Below, one piece after another: positions 10,263 to 18,185 of a stretch of 64,000 bases of DNA. How positions within the stretch are numbered: position 1 is the first letter of the stretch; each line of letters begins with the position of its first letter. The notes below the pieces were generated by a model. That model was not told the origin of the DNA. It saw only the letters and a program-made list of their open reading frames with translations, and did no database searches. The position numbers and the translations under genes are program-made. The DNA comes from Ruminococcus sp. Its GTDB lineage: Bacteria > Bacillota > Clostridia > Oscillospirales > Ruminococcaceae. Location: contig JAGCWY010000041.1 in the NCBI GenBank assembly GCA_017961625.1, positions 54,980 through 118,979 on the forward strand. The letters run 5' to 3'.

Positions 10263-11249
10263 TCATCTTTCTAAATAATCTATGTAATCATTTTTATTAA
10301 ACAATGTAACTTGAGATGCTTCGTCTTCAAATTTTAGATTTTCAGTATACATAAACTGATTTATATTGCCATCCACATCACATCCCTCAAATTTAACAAT
10401 AACACCTGTTTGGGTGTCAACTGTAAATGTAAAATTGCTCACACCAAACCTAGCTCCATAACTTTCCTCAGCTTCGCCGTGTATTATATAATAAGATCGT
10501 CCATCAATAGTAATAACATCAACAACGTCCCACAAATCAAAATTGTTTAAATAACCTACTGTTATTTCCTGTGGTTGTATACACATACTTGCACTAAATA
10601 CATTTGTTGGCGTTGTCAACATATTAAATATATGTTCACCATCATCATCAATACATAAACGATTTTCATTTGGCATTCTTATAACATTTGCAAGAGTAAC
10701 GGCTCCACCATTAAATGCAGAATACGTCTTTTCCATAGGAAAAACATCAATCCTATCAATTCCATTGCAATAAATTATATTCTCATATAATGGTTCAGAG
10801 AGACTACTTACCTCTATTTTATTTTTATCCTCTATTCTACGTTGAGACATACATGAATATGACTGAGCATCGGAAAGCGAACATTGAAACTCATCTACAT
10901 ATAGTACATCTGGATTATCTGTTTGGAACATTACTGTTCCAGATACCTTATCATAATAAAATATGGTATTCAACATCATATAAAAAATATCTTCTTTGGT
11001 AGCATCGTGATAATCTACTGCTTTATCGAGCTCTCGATTGTGAAAATCTAAATTCATGTAGTCCATATTTCTAAAATCAGTATCTTCAAGTTTATTTGCT
11101 TCATTATCAAAAACAATATCCACTTGAGATGAATAACTATTTTTTGAGAGATCTGAATCATTACCTTTATCTGAAAAAGCAGCAAATCCTAAAACAGTTA
11201 AACCCAAAATTGATAAAATTGAAAAAGTATTAAAAAGGTGTTTATTCAT
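10263..11249 (-). CDS. Exported protein of unknown function (second gene of a pair)
   Basis: ATG at 11249 is chosen because GGGAG lies before it, giving 328 residues. The N-terminus MNKHLFNTFSILSILGLTVL is a signal peptide or membrane anchor without a lipobox Cys. The mature part is acidic, rich in Asp, Asn and Tyr, with a likely beta fold: around 240-290 'VDVITIDGRSYYIIHGEAEE' and 'FTVDTQTGVIVKFEG' look like an outer-membrane-LolA/MucB-like sheet or a PepSY-type strand pair. It follows the 185-residue exported protein by 14 bases, so both are likely made from one promoter with the 21-bp repeat box in front. Function unknown. Confidence 0.65.
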   Translation of the reverse strand: MNKHLFNTFSILSILGLTVLGFAAFSDKGNDSDLSKNSYSSQVDIVFDNEANKLEDTDFRNMDYMNLDFHNRELDKAVDYHDATKEDIFYMMLNTIFYYDKVSGTVMFQTDNPDVLYVDEFQCSLSDAQSYSCMSQRRIEDKNKIEVSSLSEPLYENIIYCNGIDRIDVFPMEKTYSAFNGGAVTLANVIRMPNENRLCIDDDGEHIFNMLTTPTNVFSASMCIQPQEITVGYLNNFDLWDVVDVITIDGRSYYIIHGEAEESYGARFGVSNFTFTVDTQTGVIVKFEGCDVDGNINQFMYTENLKFEDEASQVTLFNKNDYIDYLER

Positions 11250-11263
11250 TACTATAACTCCCT

Positions 11264-11821
11264 TCAATAATAAAAATACGGATGAATAGCATCAGCACCT
11301 AAACAATTATAGTTACTAGAAGATTGGTTCACATATATTCTGCTTGAAATAATATTACTGCCAGCATAAGAATACATATTACAATTGATTGTAGGACTCC
11401 ATCCTGAAGGTGCCGTATTTTGATTCAAATAACCAACAGTTAAATAAGTACCGGCGTCATCGCCTCCACCATAATAATTCTCAGCAAAATATCCTGCATA
11501 TGGATCTGTAAAATTAATATTATTTAAATATACCACTAAAGAAAGTGAACCATATGTTTTATTAAAATTCACAGGAGGATAATGCCATTTATAAAAAGTA
11601 CCAACCATTGAGCTTGACGACATTCTCATATCATCATAATATGAACCGGTCATGCCACTATAATAAACCATATTTGGCGAACATGAGCCAGAAAATCCTA
11701 TGGCAACAGGATCATTATCAATAATAAAATCTTGATTTGTTGCAAAAACTTTTTTTGAGATCATGGCGGAACTAAGCAATGAAACAGCCAAAGGCAAAGC
11801 CAGCATTTTTTTAATTTTCAT
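11264..11821 (-). CDS. Small secreted protein under a putative agr promoter
   Basis: ATG at 11821 is preceded by the strong site AGGAGGAG; the frame from 11851 overshoots it. The 185-residue product begins with a classic signal peptide (MKIKKMLALPLAVSLLSSAM, then a VFA-T cleavage site) and has no anchor, so it should be released. The mature part is Tyr/Ser/Asn/Gly-rich with about three Tyr-Gly-Gly-type loops and looks like a small beta protein. No family recognised. A sigma-A promoter and a pair of 21-bp-spaced repeats like those before agrBD stand directly upstream, pointing to quorum-controlled secretion. Confidence 0.7.
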   Translation of the reverse strand: MKIKKMLALPLAVSLLSSAMISKKVFATNQDFIIDNDPVAIGFSGSCSPNMVYYSGMTGSYYDDMRMSSSSMVGTFYKWHYPPVNFNKTYGSLSLVVYLNNINFTDPYAGYFAENYYGGGDDAGTYLTVGYLNQNTAPSGWSPTINCNMYSYAGSNIISSRIYVNQSSSNYNCLGADAIHPYFYY

Positions 11822-11887
11822 ATTTTCTCCTCCTGTTATAATACTATACATATATATATCACATAAAAATTTATTTATGATAATTAT

Positions 11888-11916
11888 AGAATATCATAAA
11901 TTGCAGTGCAAATCAA
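11888..11916 (-). promoter_or_regulatory. Sigma-A promoter of the secreted-protein pair
   Basis: On the minus strand, -35 TTGATT (11911-11916), 17-base spacer, -10 TATTCT (11888-11893). It is about 65 bases from the start codon and just downstream of the repeat box at 11932-11961. Confidence 0.55.
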
Positions 11917-11931
11917 TATCATTTTTTGCTT

Positions 11932-11961
11932 TTCAGGACATAATATAGTCGCTTTAGGACA
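11932..11961. promoter_or_regulatory. Putative AgrA (LytTR) box A
   Basis: Two direct repeats, TTCAGGACA (11932-11940) and TTTAGGACA (11953-11961), start exactly 21 bases apart, two helical turns, as LytTR-family regulators such as AgrA need. The same pair occurs at 18095-18124 and, in the other orientation, next to the agrBD promoter. It ends 16 bases before the -35 of the secreted-protein promoter. Confidence 0.5.
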
Positions 11962-12059
11962 AAGTCTTTTATCACATACTTTATAACTATTATTTTCTCT
12001 TTCCCTACAAATAATACTATAATCTGTTACGATTACTGTGAAGAATCTGTTTTAATGTT

Positions 12060-12180
12060 TAGTGCTAACAAAAAAGACTTAAAGAACATTGATGACAACG
12101 GCTTGCGGTTCGCTACACTTGGCGAAAACTACCTGTGACATGACTTTCACCCGCTAGACCTGTGCCATGCCTTGCACACT
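12060..12180 (-). other. Fragment resembling the 5' part of another group II intron
   Basis: Immediately downstream (minus strand) of the intact intron. It contains CTAGCGGGTGAAAGTC, the same kind of GGGTGAAAGTC block found near the 5' end of the intact intron, followed by a GC-rich segment out of keeping with the AT-rich surroundings. No RT frame follows, so it is a truncated intron piece or the end of one disrupted by the later insertion. Assignment by pattern only. Confidence 0.4.
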
Positions 12181-14073
12181 AATCGGGTAGGAGGCTAATC
12201 ATTAATTGATTAGCCGACCTCCCTCACCACCGTGCGTACCGTTCGGTACACGGCGGTTCCTTAGTTTACGCAAACATTCAAATAATAGTCGGTCATGGAC
12301 ATATATCCAAGACCGGCTATTTCTTTATTGGTTAGCACAGAATTAAGCATTATTGATGCTCTCCAAACTCCCTTTCGGCAGTTTGCCATTTCAGTTACTT
12401 TCCATTTAGGAATACCGTATTTGCTAATCATCCGATATCTTGTTTTGACTTTCTTCCACTGCTTCCAGTAGACCGCACGTATCTTTCTTCTTGACCATTC
12501 ATCCGTAGTAACCATTAGATTTTTCATGTCCGCCATTTTGAAGTAGTTTATCCATCCTCTTATGACTTCGTTGAATTTCTTGATTCTCGACTGGTTCGAC
12601 CATCCGTTGTTACGTTTGGTCACTTCCCGAATCTTGTTTTTAAGTTTAGTTACTGATTTTCTGTGCACCTTGAATCTGCATTTTCCTCTGTATATGTAGA
12701 AACCGTATCCAAGGTACTTGACCTTACTGATATGTGCTGTTACTGTTTTCTGTCTGTTTACTTTGAGGAATAATTTCTTTTCGATATATGGAATTATGTT
12801 TTCCAATGTTCTTTCTGCGCTTCTTCTGCTTTTGCAGAAAATCATGCAGTCATCTGCATACCTTACGAATCTATGCCCTCTCCGTGTCAGTTCCTTATCC
12901 AGTTCGTTCAACATTATGTTACTCAGAATCGGACTAAGTGGTCCACCCTGCGGCAAGCCGAATGGTGTGTTCACTATTATTCCATTTTCAAGAACGCCCG
13001 AGTTCAGATATTTATGTATCAGAGATATTACTCTGCCATCTTTGATGGTTCTGGACAATATTTCGATTAGTTTACTCTGGCATACTGTGTCAAAGAACTT
13101 TTCTAAGTCCATATCTACTACATATACGTATCCTTCATCTGCGTATTCCTTGCACCTTTTGAGTGCATCATGCTGACTTCTGTGTGGTCTGAATCCAAAA
13201 CTATTGTCCGAAAACTGTTGCTCATAAATTGGGGTTAGTATCGTCGTTATGGCTTGCTGTACCACTCGATCTACTGCCGTTGGTATTCCAAGCTTTCTGA
13301 ACTTCCCCTTTTCTTCTTTTGGTATTTCCACTCTTCGGACAGGGTTAGGTTTATATCTTCCCTCTTTAATTTGCCTGATTAAGTCTGCACCGTTCTCTTT
13401 GAGATATGGCAGAAGTTTCTCCACTCCCATCCCATCGATTCCGCCTGCTCCTTTGTTCGATTTCACGCGTTTGAATGCCTTATTCATATTATCACGCATT
13501 ATTATCTTTTCAAGCAGATTGTCCGTTTGAATGTTTGCGTTGGTGTTGTTGTTTTCAGTAATCTTTCCATTCGTATGCACCTGTACATACCCTTTCTGTT
13601 CCGCAGATACTCTTTGTACACGGTCTTCTTTCAGAAGTTTTCTGCAATTTTCCTCATTTCCAGTTACATTCATTTACTAACACCTCCTAAAGTTCAGTCC
13701 TTTCCACAGCATTTGCAACTACTGTGGTACTATGACCTCTGCTGACTTCTTGTCATTCGTTGTTACTATGAGTTTCTTACTCTGTTTCCACTCACTGACA
13801 AGACCTCCTCGGGTATCACACGTTTCTTTCACTCCATATATCTGCCACATTTACTATGTTTGATTCCGTACAGTTATCGGGCTTTGGCTTGTTCTGCAGT
13901 CTTACCCTCATTCATAGCCTGTATGTGATTTCTGTTCGTCAGACCAGAGCTTTGCCTCCGCCTTCCTTCAGATTCCATCTCACGATGGACACCCTTGGCT
14001 TTGGCTGTATCCTTCCCACTGTCGGGCGGATTCGGGACTTTCACCCTTTAGAAACGTGCGCTGCCGAGCGCAC
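12181..14073 (-). mobile_element. Group IIC-like intron, apparently intact
   Basis: 5' end GTGCGC at 14073 (minus strand) begins a short hairpin and is followed by GGGTGAAAGTCCCG. A long structured domain I-III leads into the reverse transcriptase gene. Behind the gene is a domain V-like element (CCGCCGTGTACC, GGTACGCACGGTGG on the minus strand, about 12213-12256) and a domain VI hairpin, ending CTACCCGATT at 12181; about 1.9 kb in all. The 5' exon is a strong terminator hairpin ending three bases before the intron, the preferred target of group IIC introns. Boundaries are read by eye and could be off by a few bases. Confidence 0.8.
12261..13673 (-). CDS. ltrA: Group II intron reverse transcriptase/maturase
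   Basis: The 470-residue protein of the intron. RT blocks are complete: VDGM-type start around 77-82, catalytic VVDMDLEKFFD at 185-195, GLPQGGPLSPILSN at 239-252 and the active-site RYADD at 271-275. The X/maturase domain follows to the end. There is no C-terminal HNH endonuclease domain, as in class C introns, which prime on nicked or replicating DNA instead. It splices the intron RNA and copies it into new DNA sites. Start is the ATG at 13673; the preceding sequence is AGGAGGTGTTAGTAA, a good ribosome-binding site. Confidence 0.93.
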   Translation of the reverse strand: MNVTGNEENCRKLLKEDRVQRVSAEQKGYVQVHTNGKITENNNTNANIQTDNLLEKIIMRDNMNKAFKRVKSNKGAGGIDGMGVEKLLPYLKENGADLIRQIKEGRYKPNPVRRVEIPKEEKGKFRKLGIPTAVDRVVQQAITTILTPIYEQQFSDNSFGFRPHRSQHDALKRCKEYADEGYVYVVDMDLEKFFDTVCQSKLIEILSRTIKDGRVISLIHKYLNSGVLENGIIVNTPFGLPQGGPLSPILSNIMLNELDKELTRRGHRFVRYADDCMIFCKSRRSAERTLENIIPYIEKKLFLKVNRQKTVTAHISKVKYLGYGFYIYRGKCRFKVHRKSVTKLKNKIREVTKRNNGWSNQSRIKKFNEVIRGWINYFKMADMKNLMVTTDEWSRRKIRAVYWKQWKKVKTRYRMISKYGIPKWKVTEMANCRKGVWRASIMLNSVLTNKEIAGLGYMSMTDYYLNVCVN

Positions 14074-14075
14074 AG

Positions 14076-14113
14076 AAAAAGGTTACATAACCAAATGGTC
14101 ATGTAACCTTTTT
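14076..14113 (-). terminator. Terminator hairpin used as intron target
   Basis: Near-perfect stem of AAAAAGGTTACAT with ATGTAACCTTTTT plus extra pairs around an AA loop. Read on the minus strand it ends in a T-run three bases before the intron start. On the minus strand a ribosome-binding-site-like AAAGGAG lies about 40 bases before it with no gene left, so the gene it once ended seems to be gone. Confidence 0.75.
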
Positions 14114-14559
14114 CAAATATAACGGTGTTCTCCTTTATCTGAATTATGTAGAAATCATTATTTATATTATACCCTCGTTTAGTTATGAGTCTGAGTAAAA
14201 TTTGTACTCTGTACGAACATATAGCCCGAACCACAACAAGATTGGACTTTTGACGTTGCTGTTTTGAAACAATTAACGAATATACAAAAATTATAGCTAA
14301 GTCAAGTGCGGCTATACTTATAATTCTTACATTTATATAGTGAATAACATATAATCTACTTATTTGGAAATACTTGCAGCTGACAATCTACCATTAAAAG
14401 AGTTAGCATAGTTAATAGGGTAGAGAGAGGGAACCTCTCCCTTCCAAGTCGGTCCTTTGTTTTTTATCCCAAGTATTATAGGAACACTTGTTGCTCCTCC
14501 TTTCGTAAAGCTTTCGTGAAACTTTCCACGGGCATACGTTCCCACTTTCAGGGCATATC
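14114..14559. other. Region without recognisable genes
   Basis: Between the terminator and the intron remnant. AT-rich up to about 14400, then more balanced. A 61-codon minus frame (14360-14545) has no ribosome-binding site and no family resemblance; I read it as part of the degraded intron region. Confidence 0.4.
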
Positions 14560-14890
14560 ATCAGATTCGAAATATCCCGGCCTTGCTTACAGTGATTTGC
14601 AATGTTTTGACATTAGATCCTTCCCGGCTAGTGTTTCCAGTACTATGACCTCAACCGACTCCGGATCATAAGTTTTTTATCGCACGTGTTTTCCACTCTG
14701 ACCCGGTCTATCAGGGTAAGACACAGTTCTTTCGTCGCACAACCTCCGGATTTACTGTCTCGGTTTTACGTTTACCTTTCGGGCTTCGGTTTGTATGGCA
14801 GCCTTACTCGCCGTTTAGCCTTATACCCGGTTTCTGTTCGTAGGCTCGTCGACTTTGCTGTTCTATACTATCAACTTCAATAGGCTCCTA
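14560..14890 (-). mobile_element. Degraded remnant of a second group II intron (domain I)
   Basis: On the minus strand the blocks CGAACAGAAACCGG, AAGCCCGAAAGGTAAACG and GAGGTCATAGTACTGGAAA correspond in order to CGAACAGAAATCAC, AAGCCCGATAACTG and GAGGTCATAGTACCAC of the intact intron upstream of its RT gene. Both the 5' end and the RT gene are missing. It is therefore an old, truncated relative of the 12181-14073 intron, not a copy of it. Confidence 0.6.
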
Positions 14891-14963
14891 ATTTACTGGC
14901 ATTATATTATCATGATTAAGTTCACAAAGTATCCTATATATACGTTGGCGTATTATCATATTT

Positions 14964-17192
14964 TTATGACTGCTCACTAAGATAAATAGAAACTCTATTT
15001 TGAATATGAGCTGAAGCTTCTTCGACTGTACACTCCTCCTCAAAATACGAATTCAGTTCTTCAAAAAGAATGGTCTCAATATAATTATCATAGTAGACAG
15101 GATGTTTTAAAGCCTCAATTACTAATTTTTCATTCTCTGTTGCTTCTTCTTCAGTAAACGGACGTAATTTCACTTCTATAGGTTTAGTACTATTTGAAAA
15201 ATAAATAAACGTATTGCTATTATTTTCTATTACTGTATCATTAGTTGCTGAACTTTCCCCTATACATTCAGTAAGTAATTGCTGCTTAAGAATATTTTTA
15301 AGGCCTGAAAAACCTATAAAGTGCGGATCAGTAAGACTTTCTTCACTAAACATATAATATTTAAGGAAATCCCAAGCACCATCTATATTGTCAGAATTTT
15401 TCATTATTCCAAATGTTTGTGCCGGTTTACATACAGCTCTGATTTTATTTTCACTTGGGAATCCAATAAATGTACATTTTTCCCCACTATATACTTGTTG
15501 ATAAATCTTTAAATAATGATATCCCCAAATATCTAAGTTTTGAACAAGAACTTCATCATTTCTAAACGAATTAATCATCGTAGATTCATCAATGATTCTT
15601 ATACCATTACTAGTTTCTTTATTTGAAATTCCTATGTTATTATTTTTTATTGTTTCAATTGTACCAATAAATTCATCTGATTTAAAATAACATTCTGCCT
15701 TATTCTTATTTATGAAGTGTTCGTAACCTACCAATTCTTTGAACATTTCATATTTGTTATATGATTGAGCCGAAACTGAAAGTTCCATTTTTTTAGGCAT
15801 ATTATGATAAACATCTTCAAATTCTTTGATATTCCATGATTTTAGTCCATTAACAAATTTATCCTTAATCATATTTGTATGAACAGTAAAAGTTGGTGTA
15901 ATCTGTAAAAGCCGCCCTTTGGTTTGCAAACTTTCAAGGAAGCCATCAATAAAATCACTTCGGCTGATTTCATTATCATTGTCAATTAAACCATATAAAT
16001 CTACAAATAAGCTTTCCTCCGAACCAAAACTCTCAACAGTCATATAATCACTAAAAAGTACAATATCTGGGCTTTTACCTGATATTATGTCCACTTTCAA
16101 CTGATTATATAGTTCTTCTTGATTATTAGTATAATAATCAACAAATTCCACTTTATAATTTTCACTTTTTGAATTATATTCTTTTATTTGATTTGTATAT
16201 GGATCGATAGCACCACCACTTGTCAATGCCACCTTTATAATTTTTTTGGGCTTAATATCAGATATATCTATTTTTGAAAGGTACTCCATAACACAATCTT
16301 TTCCATCGATATTAAGTAGAACAACGTAGTCGGTGTCGCTTGCCATGTCAATATCATAAATGTTATGGGTTTGAAAATCCATGTCTGAAAAATTTGTTAT
16401 TTTAAGCCAATTACCATTATTTAGTGTATAAAGGCCACTTGTTGTTACAAATGTAATATCATATTCGCCTAAACCTGAACATACTGATTTTACATCACCA
16501 TCAAGTTCTATATGAGATATTTCATCGGTAACTTTATTCTCAACGAGTGTATATAAAAAAAACTTCTTATCATCTTTTAACAGAACACATGGCATTCCAT
16601 TGCTGTTATTGATTATTCCTGATATGCTACGTCCATTTGTCTCAACCTTACCTTTCAAGTTCCCCATAAGATCAATAAATATAAGGTTGTGATGTCCAAT
16701 ATTGATATAAAAGCCCTCTTCACAACATAGCAGTTCTGTAAAATAATCTTCTTGAGATATTATTTCACCAATATTATATTTATCTTCTAAATTATAACTA
16801 CTATCATAAACATAAATAATAGTGTCATTATCACAAGTTGTTAAAATTGCAACTTTATTATTTTTCATCAATGCGGCTGATTTTACTGTTTCTGTTTCTT
16901 GTACGCTAAAGTACAAGAAACTTTTTTCTTCAAATTTATTATTAGTTATATATCCACAGTATTCTCCAGATTCTATTTTTCCGAAAATCAAGTAGTTCGT
17001 AGTTTTTCTATCAATGCATAGAATTTCAGAAAAATCGTTTGCCATTTCTATGTAAGAAGGTTTAAAATGTAATTGAGACGATTTTATCATAACAGGCATA
17101 TTATTTTCCTTATAACTATTATTCTTATTAGAACAACCTATGCAGAGCATAAAGGTTGCGATCAACAATATAATTGAAAATATGTTTTTCAC
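14964..17192 (-). CDS. Lipoprotein: propeller-like N-terminus + solute-binding protein-like C-terminus
   Basis: Start is GTG at 17192 with AAGGAGG seven bases before; the frame opening at 17234 overshoots. The 742-residue product has a lipoprotein signal (VKNIFSIILLIATFMLCIGC, lipobox Cys at 20). Residues about 40-310 are repeated strand-rich segments like a beta-propeller. Residues 320-740 read as an extracellular solute-binding protein: 'IKVALTSGGAID', 'DIVLFSDYMTVESFG', 'GAWDFLKYYMFSEE'. Propeller plus binding-protein fusions are seen as carbohydrate or peptide ABC lipoproteins, but no permease or ATPase genes are near, so it may be a surface receptor. It follows the 138-residue secreted protein in the same direction, beyond a terminator. 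Confidence 0.65.
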   Translation of the reverse strand: MKNIFSIILLIATFMLCIGCSNKNNSYKENNMPVMIKSSQLHFKPSYIEMANDFSEILCIDRKTTNYLIFGKIESGEYCGYITNNKFEEKSFLYFSVQETETVKSAALMKNNKVAILTTCDNDTIIYVYDSSYNLEDKYNIGEIISQEDYFTELLCCEEGFYINIGHHNLIFIDLMGNLKGKVETNGRSISGIINNSNGMPCVLLKDDKKFFLYTLVENKVTDEISHIELDGDVKSVCSGLGEYDITFVTTSGLYTLNNGNWLKITNFSDMDFQTHNIYDIDMASDTDYVVLLNIDGKDCVMEYLSKIDISDIKPKKIIKVALTSGGAIDPYTNQIKEYNSKSENYKVEFVDYYTNNQEELYNQLKVDIISGKSPDIVLFSDYMTVESFGSEESLFVDLYGLIDNDNEISRSDFIDGFLESLQTKGRLLQITPTFTVHTNMIKDKFVNGLKSWNIKEFEDVYHNMPKKMELSVSAQSYNKYEMFKELVGYEHFINKNKAECYFKSDEFIGTIETIKNNNIGISNKETSNGIRIIDESTMINSFRNDEVLVQNLDIWGYHYLKIYQQVYSGEKCTFIGFPSENKIRAVCKPAQTFGIMKNSDNIDGAWDFLKYYMFSEESLTDPHFIGFSGLKNILKQQLLTECIGESSATNDTVIENNSNTFIYFSNSTKPIEVKLRPFTEEEATENEKLVIEALKHPVYYDNYIETILFEELNSYFEEECTVEEASAHIQNRVSIYLSEQS

Positions 17193-17233
17193 TTTTTCCT
17201 CCTTATTGTATAATATAATTTGTATGCTCATCA

Positions 17234-17280
17234 AAAAGCCTACGATAACATAATAAAATTTTATGTTACCGTAAGCTTTA
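17234..17280 (-). terminator. Terminator between secreted protein and lipoprotein
   Basis: Imperfect stem of AAAGCTTACGGTAACATAA with TTATGTTATCGTAGGCTTT (minus strand), followed by TT. It stands about 55 bases behind the stop of the 138-residue gene; some read-through into the lipoprotein gene is likely since no promoter is obvious between them. Confidence 0.6.
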
Positions 17281-17336
17281 TTATATTTTAATATACAATG
17301 TGTGATACAACAAAAATCTCAATATATATTTGGGGT

Positions 17337-17753
17337 TCAAGTAATCGAAGCATATCCTGTAATTGGATTGGACTGAGAAGCACTTGAAGAATAAAGGTAA
17401 AGAGTATACCTTTTCCCATCAGGAACCGTTAAAGTTTGAACAGGGGCATAACCACTTGCATCGAAAAAGAAGCTTTGAATATAACTAGTCCCTTCGTACA
17501 CCAAAATACTTACACTTCCACCATAAGGATGAGCGTATACAGATACACTTGCATAACCAGTAATTGAAGATAAAGGATAGAAAATATTATCTGTTAATGT
17601 GAAATTAGTAGTGTATCTTGTAGATTCTTCACTAATATTTGACTCGGGATCAAATGTATCTTCCGATGCACTTGCAATGCTTGAAACGGTACATAAAGAT
17701 AGAAAAGCAACAGTCATAAGAGATGCAAGAACCTTTTTAAACAATTTCTTCAT
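17337..17753 (-). CDS. Small secreted beta-rich protein, putative agr target
   Basis: ATG at 17753 with a TTAGGAGG site upstream; 138 residues. Signal peptide MKKLFKKVLASLMTVAFLSL with an Ala-Ser-Ala cleavage site near 29. The mature 110 residues are rich in Ser, Tyr and Thr and show an internal repeat, SITGYASVSVY and PITGYASIT, at the start and end of a predicted beta-sandwich. No anchor, so it is released. No family recognised. A box-B/promoter unit lies 300 bases upstream with a long leader in between. It resembles the 185-residue secreted protein at 11264-11821 in style, not in sequence. Confidence 0.65.
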   Translation of the reverse strand: MKKLFKKVLASLMTVAFLSLCTVSSIASASEDTFDPESNISEESTRYTTNFTLTDNIFYPLSSITGYASVSVYAHPYGGSVSILVYEGTSYIQSFFFDASGYAPVQTLTVPDGKRYTLYLYSSSASQSNPITGYASIT

Positions 17754-18049
17754 TTTAAAACCTCCTAAAAATCAATTCATATCATTAATCAAAAGTTTCA
17801 AAGATTATATTTGATACTTTTGATTCTTTAATAAAATCGTTTCTCATTACTGTATTTTATAATTGCTTTATAAACAGTATTTACATCAAAAACTATTTTC
17901 ACACAGTCATCAATGCTTATTACGCTTTTTTAGATTCATTTGACATTGGCATCCTCTCCTAATCTTTTATTAAATACCGTTTGGCTATCAAGTCAACAAG
18001 CATACTTCCATTGACACACAAAAAACGTTGGACGTTATCTGTTATTTAA
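17754..18049 (-). other. Long leader of the secreted-protein gene with a tiny broken ORF
   Basis: About 300 bases between the promoter and the secreted-protein gene. It holds a well-placed ribosome-binding site (GGAGAGG) and ATG at 17946 giving only eight codons (MSNESKKA). After a run of six A, the -1 frame stays open for 31 more codons, to 17828. This could be a peptide gene broken by a base change, a frameshifted peptide or a leader peptide. Confidence 0.35.
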
Positions 18050-18078
18050 ATTATAATACAAGATAAACAATATGACAA
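18050..18078 (-). promoter_or_regulatory. Strong sigma-A promoter downstream of box B
   Basis: Minus strand: -35 TTGTCA (18073-18078), 17-base spacer, perfect -10 TATAAT (18050-18055). Directed at the 138-residue secreted protein. Confidence 0.6.
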
Positions 18079-18094
18079 GTATCCAACTATGTCT

Positions 18095-18124
18095 TTCAGG
18101 ACAATATACATGCTTTTTAGGACA
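18095..18124. promoter_or_regulatory. Putative AgrA (LytTR) box B
   Basis: TTCAGGACA (18095-18103) and TTTAGGACA (18116-18124), 21 bases apart, identical in both half-sites and order to box A. It lies 16 bases upstream of the -35 element of the promoter at 18050-18078, the same gap as at box A. Confidence 0.5.
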
Positions 18125-18185
18125 ATTTCTCAAGTTCGTTTATATTATATAACTAAATGTACTGTTAGAATTATTATAGCTATAA

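Noticed and set aside
12718..13745. Several plus-strand frames opposite the intron reverse transcriptase
   Set aside because: They are antisense shadows of a strong RT gene, with no ribosome-binding sites or family features.
13980..14545. Minus-strand frames of 84 and 61 codons around the intron 5' end
   Set aside because: The first runs through the terminator hairpin and intron start; the second lies in degraded intron DNA. Neither has a ribosome-binding site.
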